From: a virus | Virus record (IMG/VR): IMGVR_UViG_3300045972_000071 | Coordinates: 23,618-87,617 of that record | Length of the DNA: 64,000 bases | Reading direction: 5' to 3' (one strand) | Shown: positions 1 to 6,805 of the stretch, in pieces | Layout: each line of letters starts with the position of its first letter | How positions within the stretch are numbered: the first letter of the stretch is position 1 | Made by a program: the position numbers and the translations under genes | Notes under the pieces: model-generated | The model's database searches: none | What the model was told of the DNA's origin: nothing | The model's input: the letters and a program-made list of their open reading frames with translations, nothing else

Positions 1-1
1 G

Positions 2-520
2 GATCCTGCAAGCGGGCGTGTAATGTCAGTAAGTGAAGTTATGGAAGAGGTATCTAAGTATAACTGTCCGAACGTCACTATCACTGGCGGTGAACCTATG
101 GAGCAGTATGACGAACTTTGTAACCTGCTTCATGCTCTGGATGCAAATCAGTATAATGTGTCCGTAGAAACTAACGGACTGCATTCTTTCTGGCGCAGAA
201 ATGCACCGATGATACATGCAACCTTTGTTGTGGATATCAAGAATGAAGGATTTATGGCATTATCCCGTATTGTAAACATGGGGCTTACATCTTCTGACAT
301 ACTCAAAATGGTAGTGGGCAGTGAAGCTGACTTTGCTGTGGCGTGTACACGAAAGAGAGAATTGCAAGAACGTGGTGTTAAAGCCAGATTCGCATTTTCT
401 CCAGAGTTCGGGAAAGTAGATCCAGACAGGATTCTTTCTTGGATGAAGAAATACGATCAAAATGATGCTATCCTTAATTTTCAGGCCCACAAAGTGCTTA
501 ATTTGACAGAGAATAATTAA
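2..520 (+). CDS. queE: 7-carboxy-7-deazaguanine synthase QueE, 5' part outside window
   Basis: Radical-SAM enzyme converting 6-carboxy-tetrahydropterin to 7-carboxy-7-deazaguanine, the step before QueC in preQ0 synthesis. The frame is open from base 2, so the gene starts left of the window and the cysteine loop that binds the iron-sulfur cluster is not visible. An in-frame Met at 23 is internal. About 20 residues after it comes TITGGEP, the radical-SAM GGEP signature, then ETNG, as in QueE. The C-terminus HKVLNLTENN is repeated almost exactly at the end of the next gene, which marks the entry point of the HNH cassette. Its partners folE, queC and the dpdA-like gene follow on the same strand. 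Confidence 0.85.
   Translation, partial: DPASGRVMSVSEVMEEVSKYNCPNVTITGGEPMEQYDELCNLLHALDANQYNVSVETNGLHSFWRRNAPMIHATFVVDIKNEGFMALSRIVNMGLTSSDILKMVVGSEADFAVACTRKRELQERGVKARFAFSPEFGKVDPDRILSWMKKYDQNDAILNFQAHKVLNLTENN
488..520 (+). repeat. Upstream copy of duplicated queE 3' end
   Basis: These 33 bases encode HKVLNLTENN plus the stop. A second version at 1168-1200 encodes HKVLNLTETN plus stop at the end of the HNH gene. The two agree in 9 of 10 residues but differ at many third positions, so they are diverged alleles rather than a fresh duplication. They flank the HNH cassette. Confidence 0.8.
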
Positions 521-523
521 ATC

Positions 524-575
524 TTGCATAAACTTCCTAAGTTATAATACTGTAATAATTATAACTTAGGAGGTT
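524..575 (+). promoter_or_regulatory. Promoter plus RBS-hiding hairpin of HNH gene 1
   Basis: Bases 531-548 (AACTTCCTAAGTTATAAT) pair with 558-575 over 18 bp with one G-U pair, around a 9-base loop at 549-557. The 3' arm contains the ribosome binding site AGGAGG (568-573), so read-through RNA would bury it. A TATAAT at 543-548 lies in the 5' arm. RNA started from it should begin near 555, inside the loop, and so lack the 5' arm and expose the site. A -35 match is weak (TTGCAT at 524-529, spacer 13). Confidence 0.75.
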
Positions 576-579
576 ACTT

Positions 580-1200
580 ATGGGATGCAGTGTATTGGGT
601 TGTACAAACCATGAATTTAGTACAGGGCATGGGGACAGAAAGAAAAGAACAGGTAAATGTAGAAAACATCACTATAATTTACCTAGTAGACACTTGACCA
701 GTGATCCAAATATATATGTGATAGATGGTCCTATATGCAGGATAACGTGCCATAAAAAAGATAACTCTATCGCAGGTTATGCCATAATAGATACAGAAGA
801 TATGGAAAAATGTATTCCTTATAAATGGGGAATAACTTCGGATGGGTATGTAGTAAACGGTAAAAATCAAATTCGCCTGCATCATCTAATTATGAATCAT
901 ATTCCAGATAAAAATCACCCTATAGATCATAAAAATAGAATAAAATTGGATTGCAGAAAAGAGAATATGGAATTATCCACATATTCTAAAAATAATGTGA
1001 ATAGGGATTTAAAAAACAATACTTCCGGTCATAAATGTGTTTATTGGAATAAACACGCTAAATCTTGGGATGTAAGAATAACTAGGAATAAGATATGCAC
1101 TCAATTAGGGTACTACAAAACTCTTGAGAAAGCCATAGAAGTTAGGGATACTTTTTATATCCAGCTTCATAAGGTATTGAACTTAACTGAGACTAACTAG
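580..1200 (+). CDS. HNH homing endonuclease with AP2 domain (cassette 1)
   Basis: Free-standing homing endonuclease of 206 residues. An N-terminal cysteine/histidine cluster (CSVLGC near the start, then CRKHH) suggests a small zinc module. The HNH core contains HHLIMNH, then IDHKNR and N-containing RKENM around residues 100-130. An AP2-like DNA-binding domain follows (SGHKCVYWNKHAKSWDV to about residue 190). The last 11 residues are not AP2-like but reproduce the C-terminus of QueE, so the reading frame runs into an older queE end and uses its stop. Paralogous to the genes at 6004 and 20144. Translation is probably switched by the upstream hairpin. Confidence 0.85.
   Translation: MGCSVLGCTNHEFSTGHGDRKKRTGKCRKHHYNLPSRHLTSDPNIYVIDGPICRITCHKKDNSIAGYAIIDTEDMEKCIPYKWGITSDGYVVNGKNQIRLHHLIMNHIPDKNHPIDHKNRIKLDCRKENMELSTYSKNNVNRDLKNNTSGHKCVYWNKHAKSWDVRITRNKICTQLGYYKTLEKAIEVRDTFYIQLHKVLNLTETN
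1168..1200 (+). repeat. Downstream copy of duplicated queE 3' end
   Basis: Partner of 488-520. It encodes HKVLNLTETN and a TAG stop, here serving as the C-terminus of the HNH protein. The junction seems to fall at a shared His codon: the paralogous AP2 domains end with LHGEF, while this one reads LHKVL. Confidence 0.75.
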
Positions 1201-1247
1201 CTGAAATTGCAGGTCCATTTATTTATTTCACTACCGAAGAAAATAAG

Positions 1248-1277
1248 TTGAACAGGGAATTAAATATGTGCTATATT
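1248..1277 (+). promoter_or_regulatory. Sigma70-like promoter before the HU gene
   Basis: TTGAAC (1248-1253), an 18-base spacer, and TATATT (1272-1277) preceded by TGC, an extended -10. It would drive the HU-like gene and the following operon, restarting transcription after the HNH cassette. Confidence 0.55.
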
Positions 1278-1338
1278 TTAAACATCGAAGCACAAAACAC
1301 GAACCCTACAGATTCATATCTTATGAAAGGAGAATCCA

Positions 1339-1614
1339 ATGACAAGAAGAGAACTGATTAGCGCCGTAGCTGAACAGACCAAACTGACTAAATCTGATGT
1401 GGAGCGAGTATTGTACTCAACATTCGACAAGGTCATTTCGGGACAGCTTGCGGAAGGTAACACAGTGGCTATCAATGACTTCGGTAAGTTTGAGCCGAAA
1501 TTGAAAGCCGCTCGCACTGGTCGCAATCCCGCAACGGGAGACACACTTGAAATTTCAGAAAAAATGGCACTGAGCTTTAAACCAGCATCAGCACTCAAAA
1601 ACCTGATGAACTAG
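1339..1614 (+). CDS. HU/IHF-family DNA-binding protein
   Basis: A 91-residue protein of the usual HU length. It begins MTRRELISAVAEQTKLTK and continues with the helix-turn-helix dimerisation half. It then has FGKFEPK and GRNPATGDTLEI, the arm motif (RNPxTGxxI) whose proline intercalates into DNA in HU and IHF. Expected to bend and compact phage DNA in replication or packaging. It has a good ribosome binding site (AAAGGAG) and its own promoter about 60 bases upstream. The next gene, a Lys/Pro-rich protein, may be a second nucleoid-type protein. Confidence 0.92.
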   Translation: MTRRELISAVAEQTKLTKSDVERVLYSTFDKVISGQLAEGNTVAINDFGKFEPKLKAARTGRNPATGDTLEISEKMALSFKPASALKNLMN

Positions 1615-1651
1615 GTTCATCACAACCCAATTTCCTAAGGGGGAAATAACA

Positions 1652-2227
1652 ATGATCGCATCCGCAAAGATTGACCTCACTGAACTGAAAGCCGCTGTCA
1701 AAGACCTGAACTCTTCTGGTCTGATTGAAGCAACCATCAAAACTGTCGGCGTAAGCAAAGAAACCCTGGCTCAGGCATTTGTTGAAGCCTGCGACTCTCT
1801 GACCGATGATAACTTCAATACCGTAACTGTTGTTGACGATGTACCTACTGCTATCGGTGCAATGTACCAGACTCTCACAGCAGAAGAAGTTGCCGAGGAA
1901 GAAACTGTGAAAGAAGCCGCAAAAGCAAAAGCCGGTAAAGAGCCCAAAGCACCGAAAGAGCCCAAAGCACCGAAAGAGCCCAAAGCACCGAAAGAGCCGA
2001 AAGAGCCCAAAGAAAAGAAAGAAATCCCGAAAGATGCATTCGGCTCCGTACTCGGATCGAAATCTGCCGCAATGAACGCTCTGATCGCCGCTGGTACTAC
2101 AATCGAAGATATCATGGCAAAAGCCGGGGTCACCCGTACTTCTGCTCTGAATCACATCAAGTTCATCGAAAAAGAACGTGGTGTCGTTATTACCCGTGAT
2201 GGTGATAACGTGTCCGGCAAGAAGTAA
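1652..2227 (+). CDS. Lys/Pro-repeat protein with C-terminal winged-helix-like domain
   Basis: A 191-residue protein not recognised as a named family. Residues 1-85 are a compact acidic domain. Residues about 90-125 are a basic linker built from KEPKAP units. The last 60 residues (FGSVLGSKSAAMNALI through ERGVVITRDGD) read like a small winged-helix DNA-binding unit. The linker DNA holds three exact copies of an 18-base unit at 1940-1993. A basic repeat linker next to a DNA-binding fold, just downstream of an HU gene, recalls histone-H1-like bacterial proteins; that role is inference. The gene ends just before a hairpin at 2251. Confidence 0.6.
   Translation: MIASAKIDLTELKAAVKDLNSSGLIEATIKTVGVSKETLAQAFVEACDSLTDDNFNTVTVVDDVPTAIGAMYQTLTAEEVAEEETVKEAAKAKAGKEPKAPKEPKAPKEPKAPKEPKEPKEKKEIPKDAFGSVLGSKSAAMNALIAAGTTIEDIMAKAGVTRTSALNHIKFIEKERGVVITRDGDNVSGKK
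1940..1993 (+). repeat. Three exact tandem 18-base repeats
   Basis: The unit GAGCCCAAAGCACCGAAA occurs three times without change and codes for the KEPKAP linker. Degenerate partial units follow up to about 2020. Exact identity suggests recent slippage expansion or contraction. Confidence 0.9.
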
Positions 2228-2250
2228 TCTGTTCACATATTAATCTAAAC

Positions 2251-2277
2251 GGAGTCGGCATGTAATGTGCCGACTCC
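2251..2277 (+). terminator. Hairpin between the nucleoid genes and folE
   Basis: GGAGTCGGCA (2251-2260) pairs perfectly with 2268-2277 around a 7-base loop. No T-run follows, so it may attenuate or process RNA rather than terminate fully. The folE ribosome binding site (GGAG at about 2283) lies just past it. Confidence 0.5.
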
Positions 2278-2292
2278 ATTCGTGGAGACTCT

Positions 2293-2871
2293 ATGAACCT
2301 GAAACTAGCTGAAAAACATCTGAGAAACTTGCTGATCGAAGGTTTAGGTCTTGACCTTACTGATCCTAACTTAATGGATACACCCTCCCGCATCGCTAAA
2401 ATGTACACCAAAGAACTGTTTCACAATGTCGGGGAAGAATACCCGGCAGAAGAACTGCGTAGTTTTCCCAATGATAATAATTATAATCAGATCGTAATGG
2501 TCGATAATATACACTTTGATTCCATGTGTTCACATCACTTTATGCCGTTCTCCGGTAAAGCATGGTTCTTATACATTCCCGACAAAACTCTTGCAGGGGT
2601 GTCTAAATTACCACGTCTTGTTGAGCATTATTCTGCTCGTCCTCAGCTTCAAGAAAACTTGTGTCACGAAATACTCAACAGATTTATTGATGTTGTTCAG
2701 CCGAAAGGTGCCATGCTTGTTATGCGGGCAATACACGGGTGCATGTCTTGTCGGGGTGTTCGTCAATACAATAACACTGGAATGATATCATCTGCTTTGT
2801 ATGGTTCTTTTGAACAACAATCTACCCGAGAAGAAGCAATGGGACTCATTGCACTATCCTCACATCAATAG
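2293..2871 (+). CDS. folE: GTP cyclohydrolase I
   Basis: Converts GTP to 7,8-dihydroneopterin triphosphate, the first committed step to folates and to 7-deazaguanines. The 192-residue protein is a normal type I FolE. It carries the zinc-site motif CSHHFMPF at about 77-84 and the second zinc cysteine in HGCMSCRGV at about 150-158, with the expected GVSKLPRLV between. In this phage it sits with queE, queC and a dpdA-like gene, so it most likely feeds preQ0 synthesis for DNA modification. QueD, the enzyme between FolE and QueE, is not in the window. Confidence 0.95.
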   Translation: MNLKLAEKHLRNLLIEGLGLDLTDPNLMDTPSRIAKMYTKELFHNVGEEYPAEELRSFPNDNNYNQIVMVDNIHFDSMCSHHFMPFSGKAWFLYIPDKTLAGVSKLPRLVEHYSARPQLQENLCHEILNRFIDVVQPKGAMLVMRAIHGCMSCRGVRQYNNTGMISSALYGSFEQQSTREEAMGLIALSSHQ

Positions 2872-2879
2872 GAGATACA

Positions 2880-3491
2880 ATGGATTCCCCTTACATTCTC
2901 AAACCTGCTGAGAATCGCACCGAAGCCGAAGTAAAGTATGGTAATCACTTTGAAAGAAATGTATACTTGAAGGGTGAGAAACTTGATGCCCGTGCCGCAC
3001 TGCGTTATGCCATAGCTTCTGCTTACATAGAAGAAGGTATGAATGTTCTTGATATAGGATGTTCTAACGGATATGGTTCTGCTCTGTTGACCTCTAAAAT
3101 AAATTATACAGGTATTGATTATGATGCTAATATAATTACATTAGCGAATGAACTGTTTGCCGATGATAATCATTCCTTTGTATGTTGCAAAGCACAAGAG
3201 TTTCCAATGACAAAACGGTATGATGTAATCATAGCTTATGAGTTTTTGGAACATATTACAGATGGTGTTGCATTTGCCCAGGAGTTAAAGAAACACTGTA
3301 ATCATTTATTTTGCTCTGTACCGTATAATGAGAAACCTGGGTTCTGGGGGGAGCATCACGTAATACACCGACTGATTGAAAAAGATTTCCCTGGATTCAG
3401 TTACAATTACATTTCATTTGAAGGTACATTGCTAGACGCACCGGAATATATTGATGGTTCAAATCTCATGTTATTACATTGGAGTAGATGA
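2880..3491 (+). CDS. Class I SAM-dependent methyltransferase
   Basis: A 203-residue Rossmann methyltransferase. Motif I is VLDIGCSNGYGS (about residues 56-67), the acidic end of strand 2 is GIDYD, and motif IV-like IAYEFLEHI follows. It starts 8 bases after the folE stop. The substrate cannot be told from sequence: fold and motifs fit small-molecule methyltransferases (UbiE/BioC-like) as well as nucleic-acid enzymes. Its position inside the 7-deazaguanine cluster suggests it acts on a modified base or an intermediate, which is inference. Confidence 0.75.
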   Translation: MDSPYILKPAENRTEAEVKYGNHFERNVYLKGEKLDARAALRYAIASAYIEEGMNVLDIGCSNGYGSALLTSKINYTGIDYDANIITLANELFADDNHSFVCCKAQEFPMTKRYDVIIAYEFLEHITDGVAFAQELKKHCNHLFCSVPYNEKPGFWGEHHVIHRLIEKDFPGFSYNYISFEGTLLDAPEYIDGSNLMLLHWSR

Positions 3492-3588
3492 TGATTTATA
3501 CCAATGTAAAGCGGCAAGAGAATTACATGGTGAATATGCTGTCCTAAACAAAATTCAGTTATTGAGGAGAAGTACATGCAAAAAATAA
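3492..3588 (+). pseudogene. Remnant of an HNH-AP2 homing endonuclease (C-terminal end only)
   Basis: Read in the frame that starts at 3487, these bases encode CKAARELHGEYAVLNKIQLL, matching the ends of the intact cassettes (AKELHGEFAVLNKIPLI in the gene at 20144). Nothing of the HNH core or of a promoter hairpin remains upstream, where the methyltransferase gene ends. The remnant still supplies the ribosome binding site (GAGGAG) of the next gene, just as the end of the 20144 cassette does for its neighbour, which may explain why this piece was kept. Confidence 0.7.
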
Positions 3589-4709
3589 AAGTCGCATTGG
3601 TGGGGGTCGGCAACTGTGCATCCTCTCTTGTTCAAGGAGTCAGCTACTACTCAATGAAACAAGAATCCAATATACCTGGTATTATGTTCCCTGATATTGG
3701 CGGATACAAACCTTGGGACATTGAGTTTGTTGCCGCATGGGACGTTGACTGTAGAAAAGTAGGAGAACAACTAAGGGACGCCATCTTTGCTAGTCCTAAC
3801 TGCTGTCGCTTCTTTCATTGGGAAATTGATGATAACTGCATTGTCAGAAAAGGTCCTGTTCTTGACGGCGTTGCACCTCACATGCTTGACTACCATGAAA
3901 ACATTCACTTTGAACTAGATGATAGTCCTAATGATGATCTGGAAGAAGTTAAATGCATTCTGCGGGAACGTGAAGTGGACGTTGTTCTCAACTACTTGCC
4001 AGTAGGAAGTAAACTCGCTACTGACTTCTGGGTAAGAGCCTGTGTGCAGGCGAGAGTACCGCTTGTGAACTGTATACCAGAGTTTATTGCTTCTGATCCA
4101 GTCTATGAGCGTATGTTCGTTGAAGCTGGTATTCCTATCATTGGGGATGATATGCGTTCACAAGTTGGTGCAAGCGTTCTATCCCAAGTATTGCAGGAAC
4201 TTGCATTTGATCGCGGGTGTCATGTAAAGTTTCATCAGCAGATAAATGTTGGGGGTAATACCGACTTTGCAAATATGATGGATAATAAGCGTATCCGATC
4301 AAAGAAGATATCCAAAGAGAATGTTATACGTTCTCAGAACGATATCAGGGGAATTGAAGCACCGAAAGATTCTATCTATGCCGGCCCTTCTTCATTCATT
4401 CCCTACTTGAAAGATAATAAAGTTGCATACATTCGCATGGAACTGGAGGGATTCGGTGGAGCACCTATTGAAATCGACTGTAAATTATCTGTACAGGATT
4501 CTGAAAACTCTGCTGGTATTGTTATTGACGCCATTCGTTATCTTAAAGTGGCACATGAAATGGGAATATCCGGAGCGTTACGGGGACCTTCAGCATGGAC
4601 ACAAAAGACACCACCACAGCAGATGCAATATCGGGATGCTATGGAAGAATGCAAAGCCCTTGCGGAAAGGAGATATACCGAGTGTACGATAAATCAGGTA
4701 AAAAAGTAA
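3576..4709 (+). CDS. Ino1-like inositol-3-phosphate synthase
   Basis: A 377-residue protein strongly like the actinobacterial/archaeal type of L-myo-inositol-1-phosphate synthase, which cyclises glucose 6-phosphate using NAD. The N-terminus KVALVGVGNCASSLVQGV is the NAD-binding Rossmann motif. Further family blocks are YLPVGS, IASDPV, GDDMRSQVGAS, NVGGNTDF, SKKISK and DSENSAGIVIDA, in order and at normal spacing, so the enzyme looks intact. The next gene overlaps its end by 28 bases and queC follows that one, so it is part of the deazaguanine operon. Its product could feed a base or sugar adduct, a lipid, or a host pathway; which is unknown. Confidence 0.85.
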   Translation: MQKIKVALVGVGNCASSLVQGVSYYSMKQESNIPGIMFPDIGGYKPWDIEFVAAWDVDCRKVGEQLRDAIFASPNCCRFFHWEIDDNCIVRKGPVLDGVAPHMLDYHENIHFELDDSPNDDLEEVKCILREREVDVVLNYLPVGSKLATDFWVRACVQARVPLVNCIPEFIASDPVYERMFVEAGIPIIGDDMRSQVGASVLSQVLQELAFDRGCHVKFHQQINVGGNTDFANMMDNKRIRSKKISKENVIRSQNDIRGIEAPKDSIYAGPSSFIPYLKDNKVAYIRMELEGFGGAPIEIDCKLSVQDSENSAGIVIDAIRYLKVAHEMGISGALRGPSAWTQKTPPQQMQYRDAMEECKALAERRYTECTINQVKK

Positions 4710-5104
4710 TTCAGTCCTTTGATCTTGACGGTGTGATCTTCATCAATGGAAATATACCCGGACTAAGACCTACTGTACATGATATTATTATCACTGGAAG
4801 ATCCTTCGAAGAAGCAGAAGGAACTTACTGGGCATTAAAAAATGTAGGTATAGATAATCGGGTATATTTCAATCGTCTGCTGTTCGATGAAAAGACTAGA
4901 ATCACATCGGGACAGCATAAGGGACGCACTCTCCGCACTCTCATAAGCGAAGGACATAACATCGTCTGTCACTATGATGATGATGAAATTCAGATAGCGG
5001 AGATCAGCAAATATGTGTCAATACCAATCATTCACATTAAACATGAACTCACTGAGAAGGAGAACATTCGTCATGACCAAGAAAAAGATAGCAATCCTGT
5101 ATAG
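4682..5104 (+). CDS. HAD-superfamily hydrolase-like protein
   Basis: About 140 residues from a GTG at 4682, chosen because AAAGGAG lies 9 bases upstream; an earlier ATG at 4595 has no such site and lies deep in the Ino1 gene. FDLDGVIF is HAD motif I (DxDG), IITGRS is motif II-like, a lysine follows in DEKTR, and HYDDDE resembles the metal-binding motif IV. Such small phage HAD proteins are phosphatases of nucleotides or nucleic-acid ends. Overlap with the Ino1 gene on one side and queC (32 bases) on the other suggests a matched role, possibly phosphate removal from the Ino1 product. Confidence 0.65.
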   Translation: MYDKSGKKVIQSFDLDGVIFINGNIPGLRPTVHDIIITGRSFEEAEGTYWALKNVGIDNRVYFNRLLFDEKTRITSGQHKGRTLRTLISEGHNIVCHYDDDEIQIAEISKYVSIPIIHIKHELTEKENIRHDQEKDSNPV

Positions 5105-5909
5105 CGGGGGATTAGACAGCTTCATCATGTACAATATGGCAAAGTTTTATCATCCGGGCGATGAAATTATTGCTGTATACTTCGATCACGGCGCTTCCTA
5201 CTGTAAGCGGGAGATAGAAAAACTCCCCGACTTTGTGCAAGTACGCAAGCTCGACTGGCTCGATGAAACCCACACTACTGTTACACAACCAGGTAGACGT
5301 GAAGGTGCAATTATGATACCGGGACGTAATCTGGTGTTTGCTACCGCACTCGTTTGTCAAGAACTACCTGACGAACTTTGGATTGGTGCTCTACACGGTG
5401 AGACACATGAGAAGGGTACGGACAAGAACTACACGTTCCTTGCTAAGATGAATGAAACCCTTAATTATGTTGTCGGTCCTTTCCGAAACAAGGTTCCTAT
5501 GTACTGTAAGTTCCCCCTTGCTGATTTGAAGTTGGATAAACTCGATTCAGTTAAGTGGGCACTCACTCATGGAATTAGTCGTGAACAACTGATGCGTACT
5601 CGCTCCTGTCATGATGGTAGTACAGATAAGTGTGGTGCTTGTATTCAGTGTGTTAAACGATGGGCTGTGTTCGGGGCATGTGGATTCACCGAACTGTATG
5701 ATACACATCCACTTGATTCGGAATTCGGTAAGAAATTCGTATCTGACCTGGTCAAGTGTGAACTTGGGGAAGATGATTACTACGGAGAAGAGACAAGAGC
5801 GGAGATAATGCCACATCTACATTTCATGGCTAACACATTCCCTTCTCTCTTCGAGGAAGAAACACTTGCTGATATCCGTAGACTACAAAATCTGAGTAGG
5901 GATTACTAA
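5073..5909 (+). CDS. queC: 7-cyano-7-deazaguanine synthase QueC
   Basis: ATP-dependent ligase that turns CDG plus ammonia into preQ0. It has 278 residues from the ATG at 5073, which follows AAGGAG by 10 bases. YSGGLDS near residue 10 is the PP-loop ATP-binding motif, VYFDHG follows, and RSCHDGSTDKCGACIQCVKR near residue 190 supplies the four zinc cysteines. It is somewhat longer than the usual 225-230 residues, with an extended C-terminus. Its stop overlaps an ATG (TAATG) that begins a truncated copy of the dpdA-like gene, so queC and dpdA were once directly coupled. Confidence 0.93.
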   Translation: MTKKKIAILYSGGLDSFIMYNMAKFYHPGDEIIAVYFDHGASYCKREIEKLPDFVQVRKLDWLDETHTTVTQPGRREGAIMIPGRNLVFATALVCQELPDELWIGALHGETHEKGTDKNYTFLAKMNETLNYVVGPFRNKVPMYCKFPLADLKLDKLDSVKWALTHGISREQLMRTRSCHDGSTDKCGACIQCVKRWAVFGACGFTELYDTHPLDSEFGKKFVSDLVKCELGEDDYYGEETRAEIMPHLHFMANTFPSLFEEETLADIRRLQNLSRDY

Positions 5910-5956
5910 TGGATAGTTCAATCTTTCTCGACTCTTTATTATTCTTGACTTTATAG
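5909..5956 (+). pseudogene. Cut-off first copy of the dpdA-like gene start
   Basis: ATG at 5909 overlaps the queC stop and opens MDSSIFLDS, then loses homology and stops at 5956. The same nine residues begin the intact dpdA-like gene at 6779, with synonymous differences in five codons (including TCT versus AGT for Ser) and TTG in place of the ATG start. The HNH cassette lies between the two copies. This is the leftover start of the interrupted gene. Confidence 0.8.
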
Positions 5957-5962
5957 AATGCA

Positions 5963-6005
5963 TGATATAATATCCTTCTAACATAAATAATTAGGAGGAT
6001 ATTAT
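5963..6005 (+). promoter_or_regulatory. Promoter plus RBS-hiding hairpin of HNH gene 2
   Basis: Bases 5967-5981 (ATAATATCCTTCTAA) pair with 5991-6005 over 15 bp with one G-U pair and a 9-base loop. The 3' arm holds AGGAGG (5993-5998) and the first two bases of the ATG. An extended -10, TGA plus TATAAT at 5966-5971, overlaps the 5' arm; TTGACT at 5945-5950 may be a closely spaced -35 (15 bases). RNA begun from it, near 5978, would lose nearly all of the 5' arm. Same design as at 524-575. Confidence 0.8.
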
Positions 6006-6786
6006 GTCAGAATGTATTTGGGAAGGTTGCACAGAGGATGGTAATAATAAAGGATACTGTAAAAAACATTATGATAAATGGTATTACAAATTGTGTAGAG
6101 AGAAAGCCGGACTAGCCCAATATACAAATCAAAATCCCATAAGAAAACGGACAAAAATAACCGGTACATGCAATGTGGAGGGATGTGACTCACAAATTCA
6201 CTGTAAGGGTGTTTGCTACAGGCATTATCTACATCTACGAAATCATGGAGAAATTAGGGAGAGAACTAGAATAACTCCTAATGATTTTATCATTGACGGC
6301 GACACCTGTAAAATAGGTTGTTATAACATCTACTGTGATCTAGTAGGTTATGCTTTAATTGATGCCGAAGATGTAGATAGATGCAAACCACATAAATGGT
6401 ATTTTGAAGTAGATGGTTATGTGAGTAGTACAACAGCAGGAAGTTTGCACCATTTTATATTAGGCACTAAACCTAGAAGTGGTGTATTTCCAGATCATAA
6501 AAACAGAGTATGCCATGATAATAGGAAAGATAATTTAAGAATTGCAACCACATCACAAAATGCCTGTAATTCTAAAATAAACTCCCGTAATAAAACAGGA
6601 TATAAGGGTGTTTACTTTAACGGAAAAGAGTTTGTAGTTTATATATGTTCAAACGGTAAAAACAATCTTGTGGGTAAGTACAATACGAAGGAGGAAGCGG
6701 CTATGATTTACAACCAGAAAGCCAAAGAGCTTCACGGAGAGTTTGCATTTCAAAATACTCTCAAAGAGAGTGTGGTCATTGGATAG
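6004..6786 (+). CDS. HNH homing endonuclease with AP2 domain (cassette 2)
   Basis: A 260-residue homing endonuclease and the longest of the three. It has two N-terminal zinc modules (CIWEGC with CKKHY, then CNVEGC with CYRHY), the HNH core with FPDHKNR and NRKDNLR near residues 160-180, and an AP2-like domain (TGYKGVYFNGKEFVVYI) ending AKELHGEFAFQN. It sits between queC and the dpdA-like gene, and its 3' end overlaps the TTG start of the latter by 8 bases. Its own promoter and hairpin lie directly upstream. Confidence 0.87.
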   Translation: MSECIWEGCTEDGNNKGYCKKHYDKWYYKLCREKAGLAQYTNQNPIRKRTKITGTCNVEGCDSQIHCKGVCYRHYLHLRNHGEIRERTRITPNDFIIDGDTCKIGCYNIYCDLVGYALIDAEDVDRCKPHKWYFEVDGYVSSTTAGSLHHFILGTKPRSGVFPDHKNRVCHDNRKDNLRIATTSQNACNSKINSRNKTGYKGVYFNGKEFVVYICSNGKNNLVGKYNTKEEAAMIYNQKAKELHGEFAFQNTLKESVVIG

Positions 6787-6805
6787 TTCAATATTCCTCG
6801 ATAGT
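6779..6805 (+). repeat. Second copy of the duplicated dpdA start
   Basis: Matches 5909-5935 in encoded sequence (MDSSIFLDS) with synonymous changes. It is the functional start of the dpdA-like gene today. Confidence 0.75.

Noticed and set aside
1940-1993. CRISPR-like repeat
   Set aside because: Units are contiguous without spacers and are coding.
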